Source: a virus
Strand: one strand, 5' to 3'
Length of the DNA stretch: 20,942 nucleotides
IMG/VR virus record: IMGVR_UViG_3300042868_001044
Location: 1 to 20,942 of that record
This document shows, piece by piece, positions 6,661 to 13,415 of this stretch; within the stretch, counting starts at the first letter, position 1; each line of letters begins with the position of its first letter. The notes beneath the pieces were generated by a model, which saw only the letters and a list, made by a program, of their open reading frames with translations, was not told the DNA's origin and did no database searches. Made by a program: the position numbers and the translations under genes.

Positions 6661-8955
6661 TTATTCTCCTTCTAATTGCGCTACACGCGCGCGAAGCGAT
6701 TGCAGTTCCTTTACCAGCATTGGAACCAACTTTGAATAGTCCACAGCCATCATATCTTCTGGATCTTCTGGCTGGTAAACAGCCTCTGGCGCGACTTCAA
6801 GAAGTTCCTGTGCAATAAAGCCGTAGCGTTGATGGACACTACTACCCTTCCAATCAAACTTACGCACCTGAAGCGCATCTATCAAACTTGCCGCATCATC
6901 TGCGTCGGAGATGTTTTCTTTTAGGCGAACGTCAGATGTGATGTTGTATAAAACACCAGTGTTAGCGTTGTTAGTTATGCTGCCGATAAATGCACTGTTG
7001 GCGGCATTGATAAAATACGCAAATGTGGAACCTGCGCCCGCCGTGTTTCGGTACGATACACACGCAGTGCCAGAAGCAGTGCTAACCGACGATATTCTTG
7101 CTGGGCCTTCTGAACTTGTTGTCCCAACCAGCAAGTATCCATTAGCGTCAATACGCATACGCTCTGCAACGGCGTCCGAAATGCGCGTCTGAAACGCCAT
7201 GTAAGAGCCAACATAGTTGACATCCGCTGGGCCTGATAAAACAAGCCCCGCGCTTTTCAGTGTTCCAACAGTGTCCACGCCTTGAAACAAAAGGCTAGTG
7301 TATTTTGTAGTGTTATTTGCAGTGCTGGTATTGGCAGATATAAGATTGCTTGTTCCTGCGGATGCGCTTTCAAATGCGCGGGCGACACCAGAAACATCCA
7401 GCCTATATGCTGGCGAAGCCGTACCAATACCTAGACGGTCGTTGGTGTTGTCCCAGAACAGGTTAGCGTTGTCCTGTGTATATACACCCGAAGCGCCTGC
7501 GAAGACAACGGAGCCAACGGTAAAGGAAGTAGCCGTGCCTGTGCCGCCGTTAGCAACAGGCAGTCTGCCTGAGACTTGTGTGGTAAGGCTGACGCCTGAA
7601 AGCGTGCCGCCAAGCGTCAGGCTTCCGCTAGATGTGACTGTACCAGTAAGAGTGATGCCGTTGACAGTTCCCGTACCGCTGACTGAGGTGACGGTTCCCA
7701 CAAACGCGTCTGAAGCGTTTATAGTAATTGCGCCGGCGCCATTCGTGATGCTGACATTTGTACCAGCCGTCAACGTAGTCTTGGTCAGTGTATTGCCCGT
7801 CGTGTTTCCTATAAGCAACTGCCCATCGGTATACGTTGTTTGCCCTGTGCCACCATTAGCAACTGGCAACGTACCTGTAACTTGTGTTGTAAGGCTGACG
7901 TTTGATAGCGTTCCGCCAAGCGTTAGTGATCCTGAAGACGTTACCGTTCCTGTAAGCGTAATGCCGTTGACAGTCCCCGTACCACTAACACTGGTGACTG
8001 TGCCTGAACCCTTGTTGTTAAACGTAGTCCAATCAGTGCTAGTCAGGTATCCATTAACCGAAGCTGTCGCGGCAGGCATACTAATGGCGGGTGTCGTACC
8101 GCCGCTGGATACAACGGGAGACGTTCCTGTGACGCTAGTAACTGTGCCTGACGCGCCAGTTAGAACGCCGCCTGACAGCGTCAAACCTCCAGCCACGCTA
8201 ATTTCTTCAGCTGCACCTGTGCTGGCAGTAGTGCGCCCCAATAGACGGCTGGTAGACATCGTAAGACCATTGGTTGAAGCATACGCACTTGGCGCAACGT
8301 AATCAGTTGCCGCGACTGCTGCCGATAGTGCGGTTCCGTTACCTTTAATGATGCCGTTAACCGAAGTTGATAAAGTGATTGCAGGCGTTGTAGTGGCATT
8401 AGCAACAGTTCCAGCAAAGCCGTTTGCCGAAACAACGGAAACGCTTGTAACCGTTCCAGTTCCCGCTGTAGAGGAAATAGTAATTGAGCCTGAACCGTTA
8501 GTGATGCTGATGTTTGTGCCAGCAATCAGAGTGGCTTTGGTCAGCGTATTGCCTGTCGTGTTGCCAATCAAAAGTTCGCCATCAACATAAGATGTCTGGC
8601 CTGTGCCGCCATTAGCTACCGCCAACGTGCCACCAAGTGTAAGCGTGCCACTTGTCGTTATTGGTGATCCAGTAAAGGTTAATCCAGTAGTGCCGCCAGA
8701 AGCAGCCACAGATGTAACTGTCCCTAAATTTGCAGGAGGTGCTAAATTAAGAGTTTCAGATAATGCAGTGATTTGGGCCAAGGCATCATTCGCACTTTCG
8801 CCAGCGTTTCCAGCGGCAATTTCAATGCCAGGTATGGTGTCATTGGTACTTGAATCAACAGTCGCAAACAGCCGCTCAAATTGCTTGATCTGCTCAAAGT
8901 CCTGCAAGAATGAAGCAAGTTGATCTCGTGTGAGGGATAGTTTCTGATTAGCCAT
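6661..8955 (-). CDS. Tail fibre with C-terminal S74 self-cleaving chaperone
   Basis: The 764-residue protein starts with a helical attachment-type segment (residues 1-75, LTRDQLASFLQDFEQIKQF). Residues 77-475 are a Gly/Ser/Thr/Val-rich repetitive shaft made of GTVTSV units (five copies, near 78, 168, 270, 318, 420) and VANGGTG units (three copies, near 113, 365, 467). Residues 495-525 carry the LFWDNTNDRLGIGT module that often precedes fibre tips, and 526-670 form the putative distal domain. The last 91 residues are a peptidase S74 intramolecular chaperone: TSDVRLKENIS with the expected cleavage serine S674, then RYGFIAQELLEVAPEAV and a final coiled coil. In this family the chaperone trimerises the fibre and cuts itself off. 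The gene occupies the slot of the P22 tail needle gp26. The start overlaps the upstream stop in TAATG. Confidence 0.9.
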   Translation of the reverse strand: MANQKLSLTRDQLASFLQDFEQIKQFERLFATVDSSTNDTIPGIEIAAGNAGESANDALAQITALSETLNLAPPANLGTVTSVAASGGTTGLTFTGSPITTSGTLTLGGTLAVANGGTGQTSYVDGELLIGNTTGNTLTKATLIAGTNISITNGSGSITISSTAGTGTVTSVSVVSANGFAGTVANATTTPAITLSTSVNGIIKGNGTALSAAVAATDYVAPSAYASTNGLTMSTSRLLGRTTASTGAAEEISVAGGLTLSGGVLTGASGTVTSVTGTSPVVSSGGTTPAISMPAATASVNGYLTSTDWTTFNNKGSGTVTSVSGTGTVNGITLTGTVTSSGSLTLGGTLSNVSLTTQVTGTLPVANGGTGQTTYTDGQLLIGNTTGNTLTKTTLTAGTNVSITNGAGAITINASDAFVGTVTSVSGTGTVNGITLTGTVTSSGSLTLGGTLSGVSLTTQVSGRLPVANGGTGTATSFTVGSVVFAGASGVYTQDNANLFWDNTNDRLGIGTASPAYRLDVSGVARAFESASAGTSNLISANTSTANNTTKYTSLLFQGVDTVGTLKSAGLVLSGPADVNYVGSYMAFQTRISDAVAERMRIDANGYLLVGTTSSEGPARISSVSTASGTACVSYRNTAGAGSTFAYFINAANSAFIGSITNNANTGVLYNITSDVRLKENISDADDAASLIDALQVRKFDWKGSSVHQRYGFIAQELLEVAPEAVYQPEDPEDMMAVDYSKLVPMLVKELQSLRARVAQLEGE
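7537..8004 (-). repeat. 54-residue tandem-type repeat in fibre shaft (two copies)
   Basis: Two 162-base units, 7843-8004 and 7537-7698, encode nearly identical 54-residue blocks (fibre residues 318-371 and 420-473). Each runs from GTVTSVSGTGTVNG through TSSGSLTLGGTL to LPVANGGTG. The proteins differ at only a few positions (for example SNV/SGV, VTGT/VSGR), while the DNA differs at many third-codon positions. That points to an old duplication kept by selection on protein, or assembly from diverged modules. Confidence 0.85.
7717..8619 (-). repeat. 49-residue dispersed repeat in fibre shaft (two copies)
   Basis: Copies at 8473-8619 and 7717-7863 encode fibre residues 113-161 and 365-413. Both start VANGGTGQT and contain the identical LLIGNTTGNTLTK, then AGTN and ITNG. 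A truncated third VANGGTG occurs at residue 467. The second copy interleaves with the 54-residue repeat, so the shaft alternates two module types. Confidence 0.8.
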
Positions 8956-10364
8956 TAGAACGCTAACGGCTCGATTGCCGCCTCTAACCTAGCAAACGAC
9001 ATATGTGCGTCTGAATCGCCTTGGAATCGCTGTATGCGCCAGTTACGCATCCAACCCTGCTGGAACCATACCAAACGCTTTGCACGTTGCCCTGTCAGTC
9101 CAGCATTGATAAACTTCTGTTGGCTATAGGTCTGGCCATCAGTTGAATAGCTGGTGTTGATTGTTGGCTCTACGCCAAACGCCGCTGATCCAGTTAGACC
9201 AACAAGCTCAAGGTTCTGAATGATTGCGCCACGGCCTTCATTGTAAACGATTGTCGTTCCAAATTCCCAGCGCACCTTTTGCCCGTAATGGCTTGAGACG
9301 TTGCTGACCATATAGCCAACGTTAGTGTTCATTGGGTCGCCCACCAGCCACTTGTCATAGCAATATACAAGGTTCTGTGCGCGATACTTTGACAGACCAG
9401 CCACGCTGCTTGTCAGTATGAACCATACAGGCTGGCCCAAGTCCTGCGTAGCGGCAGCGTCAAACACAATCGTGCGGTCAGGAAGGTGAATATATAGATG
9501 CTCATGCGCCTTGTCGTTACGCGCTTCTATCTTGATTGTGGACAGCTGGGCTTCAGTAAACTCAAGTAGGATTTGGTCTATCTCTTGCGTGCTGATCTTG
9601 TTCGCCTTGGCATTGCCACCGAGGTAAACGCCTGGCGCTTCATTAAACCCACTACCAACGAACGCGATACTTTCAAGATAGACGCAGCAGGCATGAGTTC
9701 CGACGACCCCCTTTTCAATCTGCGCTCCTTCAATGCGCTGGAATGGGAATAGGTCACCACCTACGTTGTCAAAGACTTCGATGGTGTTTCGGTTCAATGC
9801 GTATATCTCATTGCGAAGTTTCAGCAGTGCGACAACAGGGTCAGGGTCAATTTCAGACGAACCGTACTTCAGCGGGTTAACTTGCGTCGGGTCACTAAGT
9901 TCCGTTACGATAAGAAACTCACCGTCTGTGGTCATGAAGTAACCATCCACCCACACAACATCTAACACTACGCCAAGATCAGGATCAGTGACTTGATTAA
10001 GACCAGTGCTGGGTGAATAATAAAATAGGTCTTGATTGGACGCGATAGCTAATAGGTCAAAGCTATAATCCATCGTAACTAAATTACCGTCGCTACCAAC
10101 GTCACCAATAATACTTACATCGCCTGTGCTGGACACCGTGACAAGCGTGGAACCCATCACGCGATAGCAGATGCCATTCCAGTTAATGCCGCCACGATCA
10201 ACGCCTGGGCCTGTGCCGTTAGCCACCAAACCATCAGCAGGACGCAGGAAGCCTCCACTAATCCCATTATCCTTTGGCACTGGAATCATGTTCACAGGAT
10301 AAGACGTGCGAAAGTCCGGCCCATTGTCCGTGTAGATGCCGCTAAGGATTGGAACCTGAACCAT
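8955..10364 (-). CDS. P22 gp10-like tail hub / DNA stabilisation protein
   Basis: At 469 residues this matches P22 gp10 (472) in length and layout and fits the phage stabilisation family (PF11134). In P22, gp10 binds below the gp4 ring and forms the six-fold hub that carries tailspikes and the needle, helping to keep packaged DNA inside. Recognisable parts are SYPVNMIPVPKDNGISGGFL near 20-39, RVMGSTLVTV near 69-78, a short-strand propeller-like middle with STGLN, DGYFMTTDGEFLIVTEL, NTIEVFDN and EKGVVGTHACC, and the C-terminal VRWEFGTTIVYNEGRGA and SYSTDGQTYSQQ segments. The ATG at 10364 directly follows the TAA of the 93-residue gene. It ends in a TAATG overlap with the fibre. The order gp4-gp10-needle is kept apart from inserted small genes. 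Confidence 0.9.
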   Translation of the reverse strand: MVQVPILSGIYTDNGPDFRTSYPVNMIPVPKDNGISGGFLRPADGLVANGTGPGVDRGGINWNGICYRVMGSTLVTVSSTGDVSIIGDVGSDGNLVTMDYSFDLLAIASNQDLFYYSPSTGLNQVTDPDLGVVLDVVWVDGYFMTTDGEFLIVTELSDPTQVNPLKYGSSEIDPDPVVALLKLRNEIYALNRNTIEVFDNVGGDLFPFQRIEGAQIEKGVVGTHACCVYLESIAFVGSGFNEAPGVYLGGNAKANKISTQEIDQILLEFTEAQLSTIKIEARNDKAHEHLYIHLPDRTIVFDAAATQDLGQPVWFILTSSVAGLSKYRAQNLVYCYDKWLVGDPMNTNVGYMVSNVSSHYGQKVRWEFGTTIVYNEGRGAIIQNLELVGLTGSAAFGVEPTINTSYSTDGQTYSQQKFINAGLTGQRAKRLVWFQQGWMRNWRIQRFQGDSDAHMSFARLEAAIEPLAF

Positions 10365-10646
10365 TTACCATTTAACCTTATCAGCCCAAAACGCCGCGCT
10401 CATTTTGCCCTTGGCTATATTCTTTGCGTGTCTAGCCTTGAATGATGCGCGGCGCTTCTTGTTGGATTCGCTTTCGCCCTTGCTGGCAGGAGAACCCATA
10501 ACACCCTGCTGCCCGAAACGGATTGTCCTGATCTTATCGCCTTCTTTGGCTACCACAACGTGCGACTTCTTCGGATGCGATGGTGTGCGCTTTGGTTTGT
10601 TATAACCAGCGACACCAGCACGAGTAAGGCGCGAATCCTTTTTCAC
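10365..10646 (-). CDS. Small basic protein, DUF5872-like
   Basis: The 93-residue product is strongly basic, with RLTRAGVAGYNKPKRTPSHP at 6-25 and a Lys/Arg-rich C-terminus around SNKKRRASFKARHAKN, ending in FWADKVKW. The GVxGYNKPKRTP and RRASFKARH elements resemble the DUF5872-type proteins seen in phages and some large viruses, whose function is unknown; I hold this loosely. The start is GTG at 10646, ten bases after the stop of the 39-residue gene, with only a weak purine run upstream. The stop abuts the gp10-like ATG. Basic charge and location among head-tail genes suggest a nucleic-acid-contacting virion protein, which is inference. Confidence 0.7.
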   Translation of the reverse strand: MKKDSRLTRAGVAGYNKPKRTPSHPKKSHVVVAKEGDKIRTIRFGQQGVMGSPASKGESESNKKRRASFKARHAKNIAKGKMSAAFWADKVKW

Positions 10647-10655
10647 TTGGACAAC

Positions 10656-10775
10656 TTACTTCTTTTTCTTCTTGGCTTTGGTCATGGTCATTGACTTACC
10701 AGCCTTAGCAACGGCCTTCTTAGCCATTCCCATACCCTTTGAGCCATAGCTCATCTTTCCGCTACCCATTTTCAT
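10656..10775 (-). CDS. 39-residue Lys/Met/Gly-rich basic peptide
   Basis: A 39-codon frame runs from ATG at 10775 to TAA at 10656-10658, between the 317- and 93-residue genes. A GGAG ribosome-binding site at 10783-10786 lies 7 bases upstream, and the frame fills the spacer almost exactly, which supports it being real. The peptide has three parts: MKMGSGKMSYGSKGMGM, then AKKAVAKAGKSMTM, then a lysine tail TKAKKKKK. It is unstructured-looking and very basic, with no acidic residue. No family is recognised. A packaged DNA-binding peptide or an assembly factor is possible. Confidence 0.65.
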   Translation of the reverse strand: MKMGSGKMSYGSKGMGMAKKAVAKAGKSMTMTKAKKKKK

Positions 10776-10788
10776 ATCAATTCTCCAA

Positions 10789-11742
10789 TTAGAAAGTTAC
10801 ATGAAGCTTGAATGCTTCAAGCCGCATGAGGTTATTCGCAGTCGCTGGCTTTACCGTGATTGCAAATGTCTGATCCTGCGTGGCATCGACGTTCAGGAAT
10901 ACGTTCGCACCCGTCGATAGGCCATGACCTACAGCAGTCGCTGAGTTGGTTACAACTTGCGAGTCGCCACGATTGCACATCAACTTCTGAACGCACGCAC
11001 TAGCATTACTAGCAGCAGCAGCAGCCAATAGAACGCCGCCACCATATGTCATGCCCAATGTTTTAACTGTGGAGTTATTGGTTAGCGAGAACAGAGCATC
11101 AATCTCCATTCCACCACCAACACCCATAGACCAGCCAGGGACTGTGACAGATGCCAGAGTAACTTCCGTGTTAGCTACAGCAACAGTTGGTGTGCCAAGG
11201 CCAGTGACGTATGCAAGATCAATTGTAATGGCAACGCCAGTTGTATCAGCATCCAATGCAGTAACTTCATAGAAGCCATTAACACCAGTTCCTGTTGCCC
11301 AAGTCACATAGACGCTTGCACCTACTGCGATAGCCGCTGTCAAGCCGTGAGCGCCAGCACTGACTAACTGAACGCTTCCGCCATCATCAGCATAAGTGAG
11401 CGTTATAAATGTAGCTGCTGGCTCAACAAGGCCAATAGGCTCTAGGCTTCCAATTACCAAAGGCGGGAAGTCACGCAGCGTTGGTTGAGCGCCTACATCA
11501 TATTGTGCAGTTGATTGAATGCCGCTGACGATACGCACAGTGCGATCAACAGGATAAGGGCCAAATGTTTCTGCGCTGTTAGTGAGAGACGCAACCTCTG
11601 TGTAGTAGTCATAGCTTACTGGGCCAATTGGCTCAAGCAATACGGTTGTCGCATCGTTGCCCACGTTTCCAACGCTGATATATTCACCAGCAGGAACAAG
11701 AACGTCGGTAATGGTCTGAGTAAGGCCTGGTTGAATAATCAT
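10789..11742 (-). CDS. Beta-rich virion protein with inserted beta-barrel-like module
   Basis: The 317-residue protein has no named family that I recognise. Residues 1-105 form one beta-rich unit (VPAGEYISVGNVGND at 16-30, PYPVDRTVRIVSGIQST at 62-78). Residues 112-193 look like a separate small barrel of the type often inserted in phage proteins, with AGAHGLTAAIAVGASVYV at 129-146 and GVNGFYEVTALDADTTG at 153-169. Residues 194-317 form a third beta unit with a PGWSMGVGGGMEIDALFS stretch and a C-terminal LMRLEAFKLHVTF strand, similar in feel to jelly-roll virion proteins. The start has a good AAGGGG site 7 bases upstream. It follows the 99-residue gene after 21 bases. A head-decoration, head-fibre or tail-associated role is plausible by neighbourhood. 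Confidence 0.6.
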   Translation of the reverse strand: MIIQPGLTQTITDVLVPAGEYISVGNVGNDATTVLLEPIGPVSYDYYTEVASLTNSAETFGPYPVDRTVRIVSGIQSTAQYDVGAQPTLRDFPPLVIGSLEPIGLVEPAATFITLTYADDGGSVQLVSAGAHGLTAAIAVGASVYVTWATGTGVNGFYEVTALDADTTGVAITIDLAYVTGLGTPTVAVANTEVTLASVTVPGWSMGVGGGMEIDALFSLTNNSTVKTLGMTYGGGVLLAAAAASNASACVQKLMCNRGDSQVVTNSATAVGHGLSTGANVFLNVDATQDQTFAITVKPATANNLMRLEAFKLHVTF

Positions 11743-11763
11743 ATCTTTACCCCTTAATTACAA

Positions 11764-12063
11764 TTAAACGCCGCCATTGCCGGTTTGAATGTTTAGCGTT
11801 GTGCCAGATGCTGAGATGTGCGCGAGCTTTGTGAAGCCATTTGCTTTGCGTATAATAACTTCGCTGCCAGCACGAACAGCCAAATCGGCAGTTGTAGCAG
11901 TCGCAGCCGTTTCACCAATGCGAACGTAGCAGACGTTTGCGCCAGTATTGACCAAACGGACAGCATTGTCAGTTCCAGAAATGGTTACTGATGCCGATGA
12001 TGCCGCAGGAGTTGCAACAATGTTCGATCCATAATTAGGAGCAAAAGGATTTACATAAGACAT
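11764..12063 (-). CDS. Small beta-sandwich-type virion protein, function unknown
   Basis: The 99-residue protein is Ala/Thr/Ser/Val-rich with a beta pattern: ASVTISGTDNAVRLVNTGAN near 24-43, VCYVRIGETAATATTADLAV near 44-63, and VIIRKANGFTKLAHI near 69-83. Short proteins with an RLVNTGxxxCYVRxG pattern are frequent in phage head-tail clusters, and some may decorate capsids, but the function is not established. The start codon overlaps the upstream TAA by one base (TAATG), coupling it to the 108-residue gene. Its 1:1 coupling to neighbours and its size fit a structural or decoration protein. Confidence 0.6.
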   Translation of the reverse strand: MSYVNPFAPNYGSNIVATPAASSASVTISGTDNAVRLVNTGANVCYVRIGETAATATTADLAVRAGSEVIIRKANGFTKLAHISASGTTLNIQTGNGGV

Positions 12064-12389
12064 TAGCCAACCTTCCAGTTTGTGCCGTCGCTGTAGACGG
12101 GGACTTTGTTTGCGCCGCCACCAGCAACGGTAGCAGCAAATGTTGTGGTGCTTCCATCAGTGATGAAGGCCCGTGCGCCAGCATTGCTTACAGCACTTGG
12201 AAGCTGGGCATATGTTACAGGTGTAGTCTGCACTGACGAACAGGTGACAGCGCCAAAGTTTACCTGAATGTATTCAATAAGCGTTGTGACAGAGCAACGG
12301 CGCGCATCACCTTGGTTGGTTACGAACAAAGGTAACTGATCTCCACCGGAAACCTGTGTGACAGTTGGTAGCTGATTAATGGTAGGCAT
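12063..12389 (-). CDS. Conserved-type podovirus protein beside the gp4 gene, function unknown
   Basis: The 108-residue protein has two parts. The N-terminus (TINQLPTVTQVSGGDQLPLF at 3-22, then RRCSVTTLIEYIQ near 30-42) looks like a short adaptor with a helical end. The C-terminus, from ARAFITDGSTTTF near 73 to NKVPVYSDGTNWKVG, resembles the small beta domain used at the tips or bases of many phage fibres. The ATG (12389) has GGAG in the last codons of the gp4-like gene, 3 bases away from its stop, so both are probably translated together. I cannot give a function; a virion attachment or baseplate-like part is the best guess. Confidence 0.6.
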   Translation of the reverse strand: MPTINQLPTVTQVSGGDQLPLFVTNQGDARRCSVTTLIEYIQVNFGAVTCSSVQTTPVTYAQLPSAVSNAGARAFITDGSTTTFAATVAGGGANKVPVYSDGTNWKVG

Positions 12390-12392
12390 GGT

Positions 12393-12872
12393 TTAACTCC
12401 AATCAAGGGGGCCATCAGGCCCAGCATCTATAGGGTCGGCAGGGCGAGGGACGAATGGGTTATCCCAACGCCAAGGCTTGTTGCCCTGTCCCGTTGGCAT
12501 CGTCTGTGGAAGCTGTTGCTCAAGCGGATAGGTCGCACGTTGCAATAGCACGTTGTAAGCGCCCTTAGCCGATACCTTGGTGTCAGGCGATACAGCCTTG
12601 CCATATCCAGGGGCAATCCGAATGGCGAGGTTGGTGATTATAGCTTCCCACGCGCTGTCAGGCACATTGGTTTCTGTATCAAGGTCGCTGTCTTGTGGAC
12701 TGCTTGGCATTGCGTAACCAAGTCTGATACCCGCTGCGTTCCATTCAGCCATCATGGAATCTAAGCGCCGCAAAGCAGCCTCTAGCTGTTCAGGCTGAAG
12801 GTCGAAGACGTAATCTGCCAAGCCTATTTCTTCAAAGGCTGACGTTACGAATTGGCGCTTTGTATATCCCAT
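12393..12872 (-). CDS. P22 gp4-like head-tail adaptor
   Basis: The 159-residue protein matches P22 gp4 (166 residues) in length and pattern. In P22, twelve gp4 copies bind beneath the portal and make the platform for gp10. Signature elements are TSAFEEIGLADY near 10-21, the helix EAALRRLDSMMAEWNAAGI near 31-49, then AWEAIITNLAIRIAPGYG near 74-91, and PTGQGNK near 126-132, the counterpart of MPTGSGN in P22. P22 gp4 has muramidase activity; this cannot be judged from sequence here. The ATG at 12872 follows the previous stop after one base. Order coat, gp4, gp10 is as in P22, with extra small genes inserted. Confidence 0.88.
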   Translation of the reverse strand: MGYTKRQFVTSAFEEIGLADYVFDLQPEQLEAALRRLDSMMAEWNAAGIRLGYAMPSSPQDSDLDTETNVPDSAWEAIITNLAIRIAPGYGKAVSPDTKVSAKGAYNVLLQRATYPLEQQLPQTMPTGQGNKPWRWDNPFVPRPADPIDAGPDGPLDWS

Positions 12873-12873
12873 T

Positions 12874-13182
12874 TCAGGCTTCCAGTGCTGACGTTATACG
12901 TTCTGACAGCGTTATATCAGAAGTTCGCACATTAAACGATACCCCTAATTCTTTCGCCTTAATTTCTAGCTCCTCACGGGTTGGGCCGGAGACTTCATCA
13001 ATCTCAACAGCCTTAGTCTTTGGCTTCTGGCCTACAGCGTCCTCATAAGACGCAGACCAGCCCTTAGCGATCAATGCGTCGAATGCTTCTTTGTCCGCAG
13101 CGGGACGAATAGCGTATGTGCCACCACGAGGCTTCTTGAAAGGGCCTGGTGTGCGATAGAGAATGGTAGGGAAGTCGGTCAT
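12874..13182 (-). CDS. HeH/LEM-like domain protein between coat and gp4
   Basis: The 102-residue product has two small units. Residues 8-52 (YRTPGPFKKPRGGTYAIRPA, then EAFDALIAKGWSASYEDA) resemble a short N-terminal module common in phage head-completion regions, ending in a GW motif. Residues 67-100 (PTREELEIKAKELGVSFN, then RTSDITLSERITSAL) look like an HeH/LEM/SAP-type helix-extended loop-helix fold that can bind nucleic acid or protein. An acidic linker joins them. The ATG overlaps the stop of the small basic protein (ATGA at 13179-13182). By place it may join head completion. HeH is the likely fold; the partner is unknown. Confidence 0.6.
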   Translation of the reverse strand: MTDFPTILYRTPGPFKKPRGGTYAIRPAADKEAFDALIAKGWSASYEDAVGQKPKTKAVEIDEVSGPTREELEIKAKELGVSFNVRTSDITLSERITSALEA

Positions 13183-13352
13183 TTCTTTGCCTTCCGCTTA
13201 GGAGCCTTCGATGGCTTCCCTGCTTTCATTGCTGCATCGCGTGCTACATTGAGCGCAATGGCGATGGCTTGCTTTTTAGGGCGACCAGACTTCTCTTCCA
13301 TCTTGATGTTCTTGCCGATGCTTGAACGGCTGTAACCTTTTTTCAATGGCAC
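13179..13352 (-). CDS. 57-residue basic protein, DUF6496-like
   Basis: A 57-codon frame begins at GTG 13352 with AGGAG at 13360-13364, 7 bases upstream, and ends in TGA overlapping the next ATG. The sequence PLKKGYSRSSIGKNIKMEEK, then SGRPKKQAIAIALNVAR, then a Lys/Pro tail resembles the small DUF6496-type proteins found in phages and bacteria, whose function is unknown. There are 16 Lys and 5 Arg among 57 residues. It is the first gene after the terminator-like hairpin. Being short and GTG-started, it is easily missed by gene finders. A nucleic-acid-binding role is inference from charge. Confidence 0.75.
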   Translation of the reverse strand: MPLKKGYSRSSIGKNIKMEEKSGRPKKQAIAIALNVARDAAMKAGKPSKAPKRKAKK

Positions 13353-13376
13353 TGATTATCTCCTTAAAGAAGGTCA

Positions 13377-13403
13377 GGGGATGGTGACTTCCAAACCATC
13401 CCC
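13377..13403 (-). terminator. Terminator-like hairpin after the coat gene
   Basis: Twelve bases past the coat stop, a perfect 9-base-pair GC-rich stem (GGGGATGGT with ACCATCCCC) encloses a 9-base loop. On the minus strand it is followed by TGACCTTCTTT, a weak and interrupted U-tract, so termination is probably partial. That would leave coat mRNA abundant and the tail genes lower, as the virion needs. On the plus strand the following TTTCCTATT is a slightly better tract, but no plus-strand gene ends here. Confidence 0.6.
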
Positions 13404-13415
13404 TTTCCTATTGGC

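Noticed and set aside
7298-8302. 334-codon open frame on the plus strand, rich in Val and Pro
   Set aside because: It is antisense to the fibre shaft. The repetitive Gly/Thr/Ser codons opposite create a long stop-free frame; the product is low complexity with no domain, and no ribosome-binding site or plus-strand operon is present.
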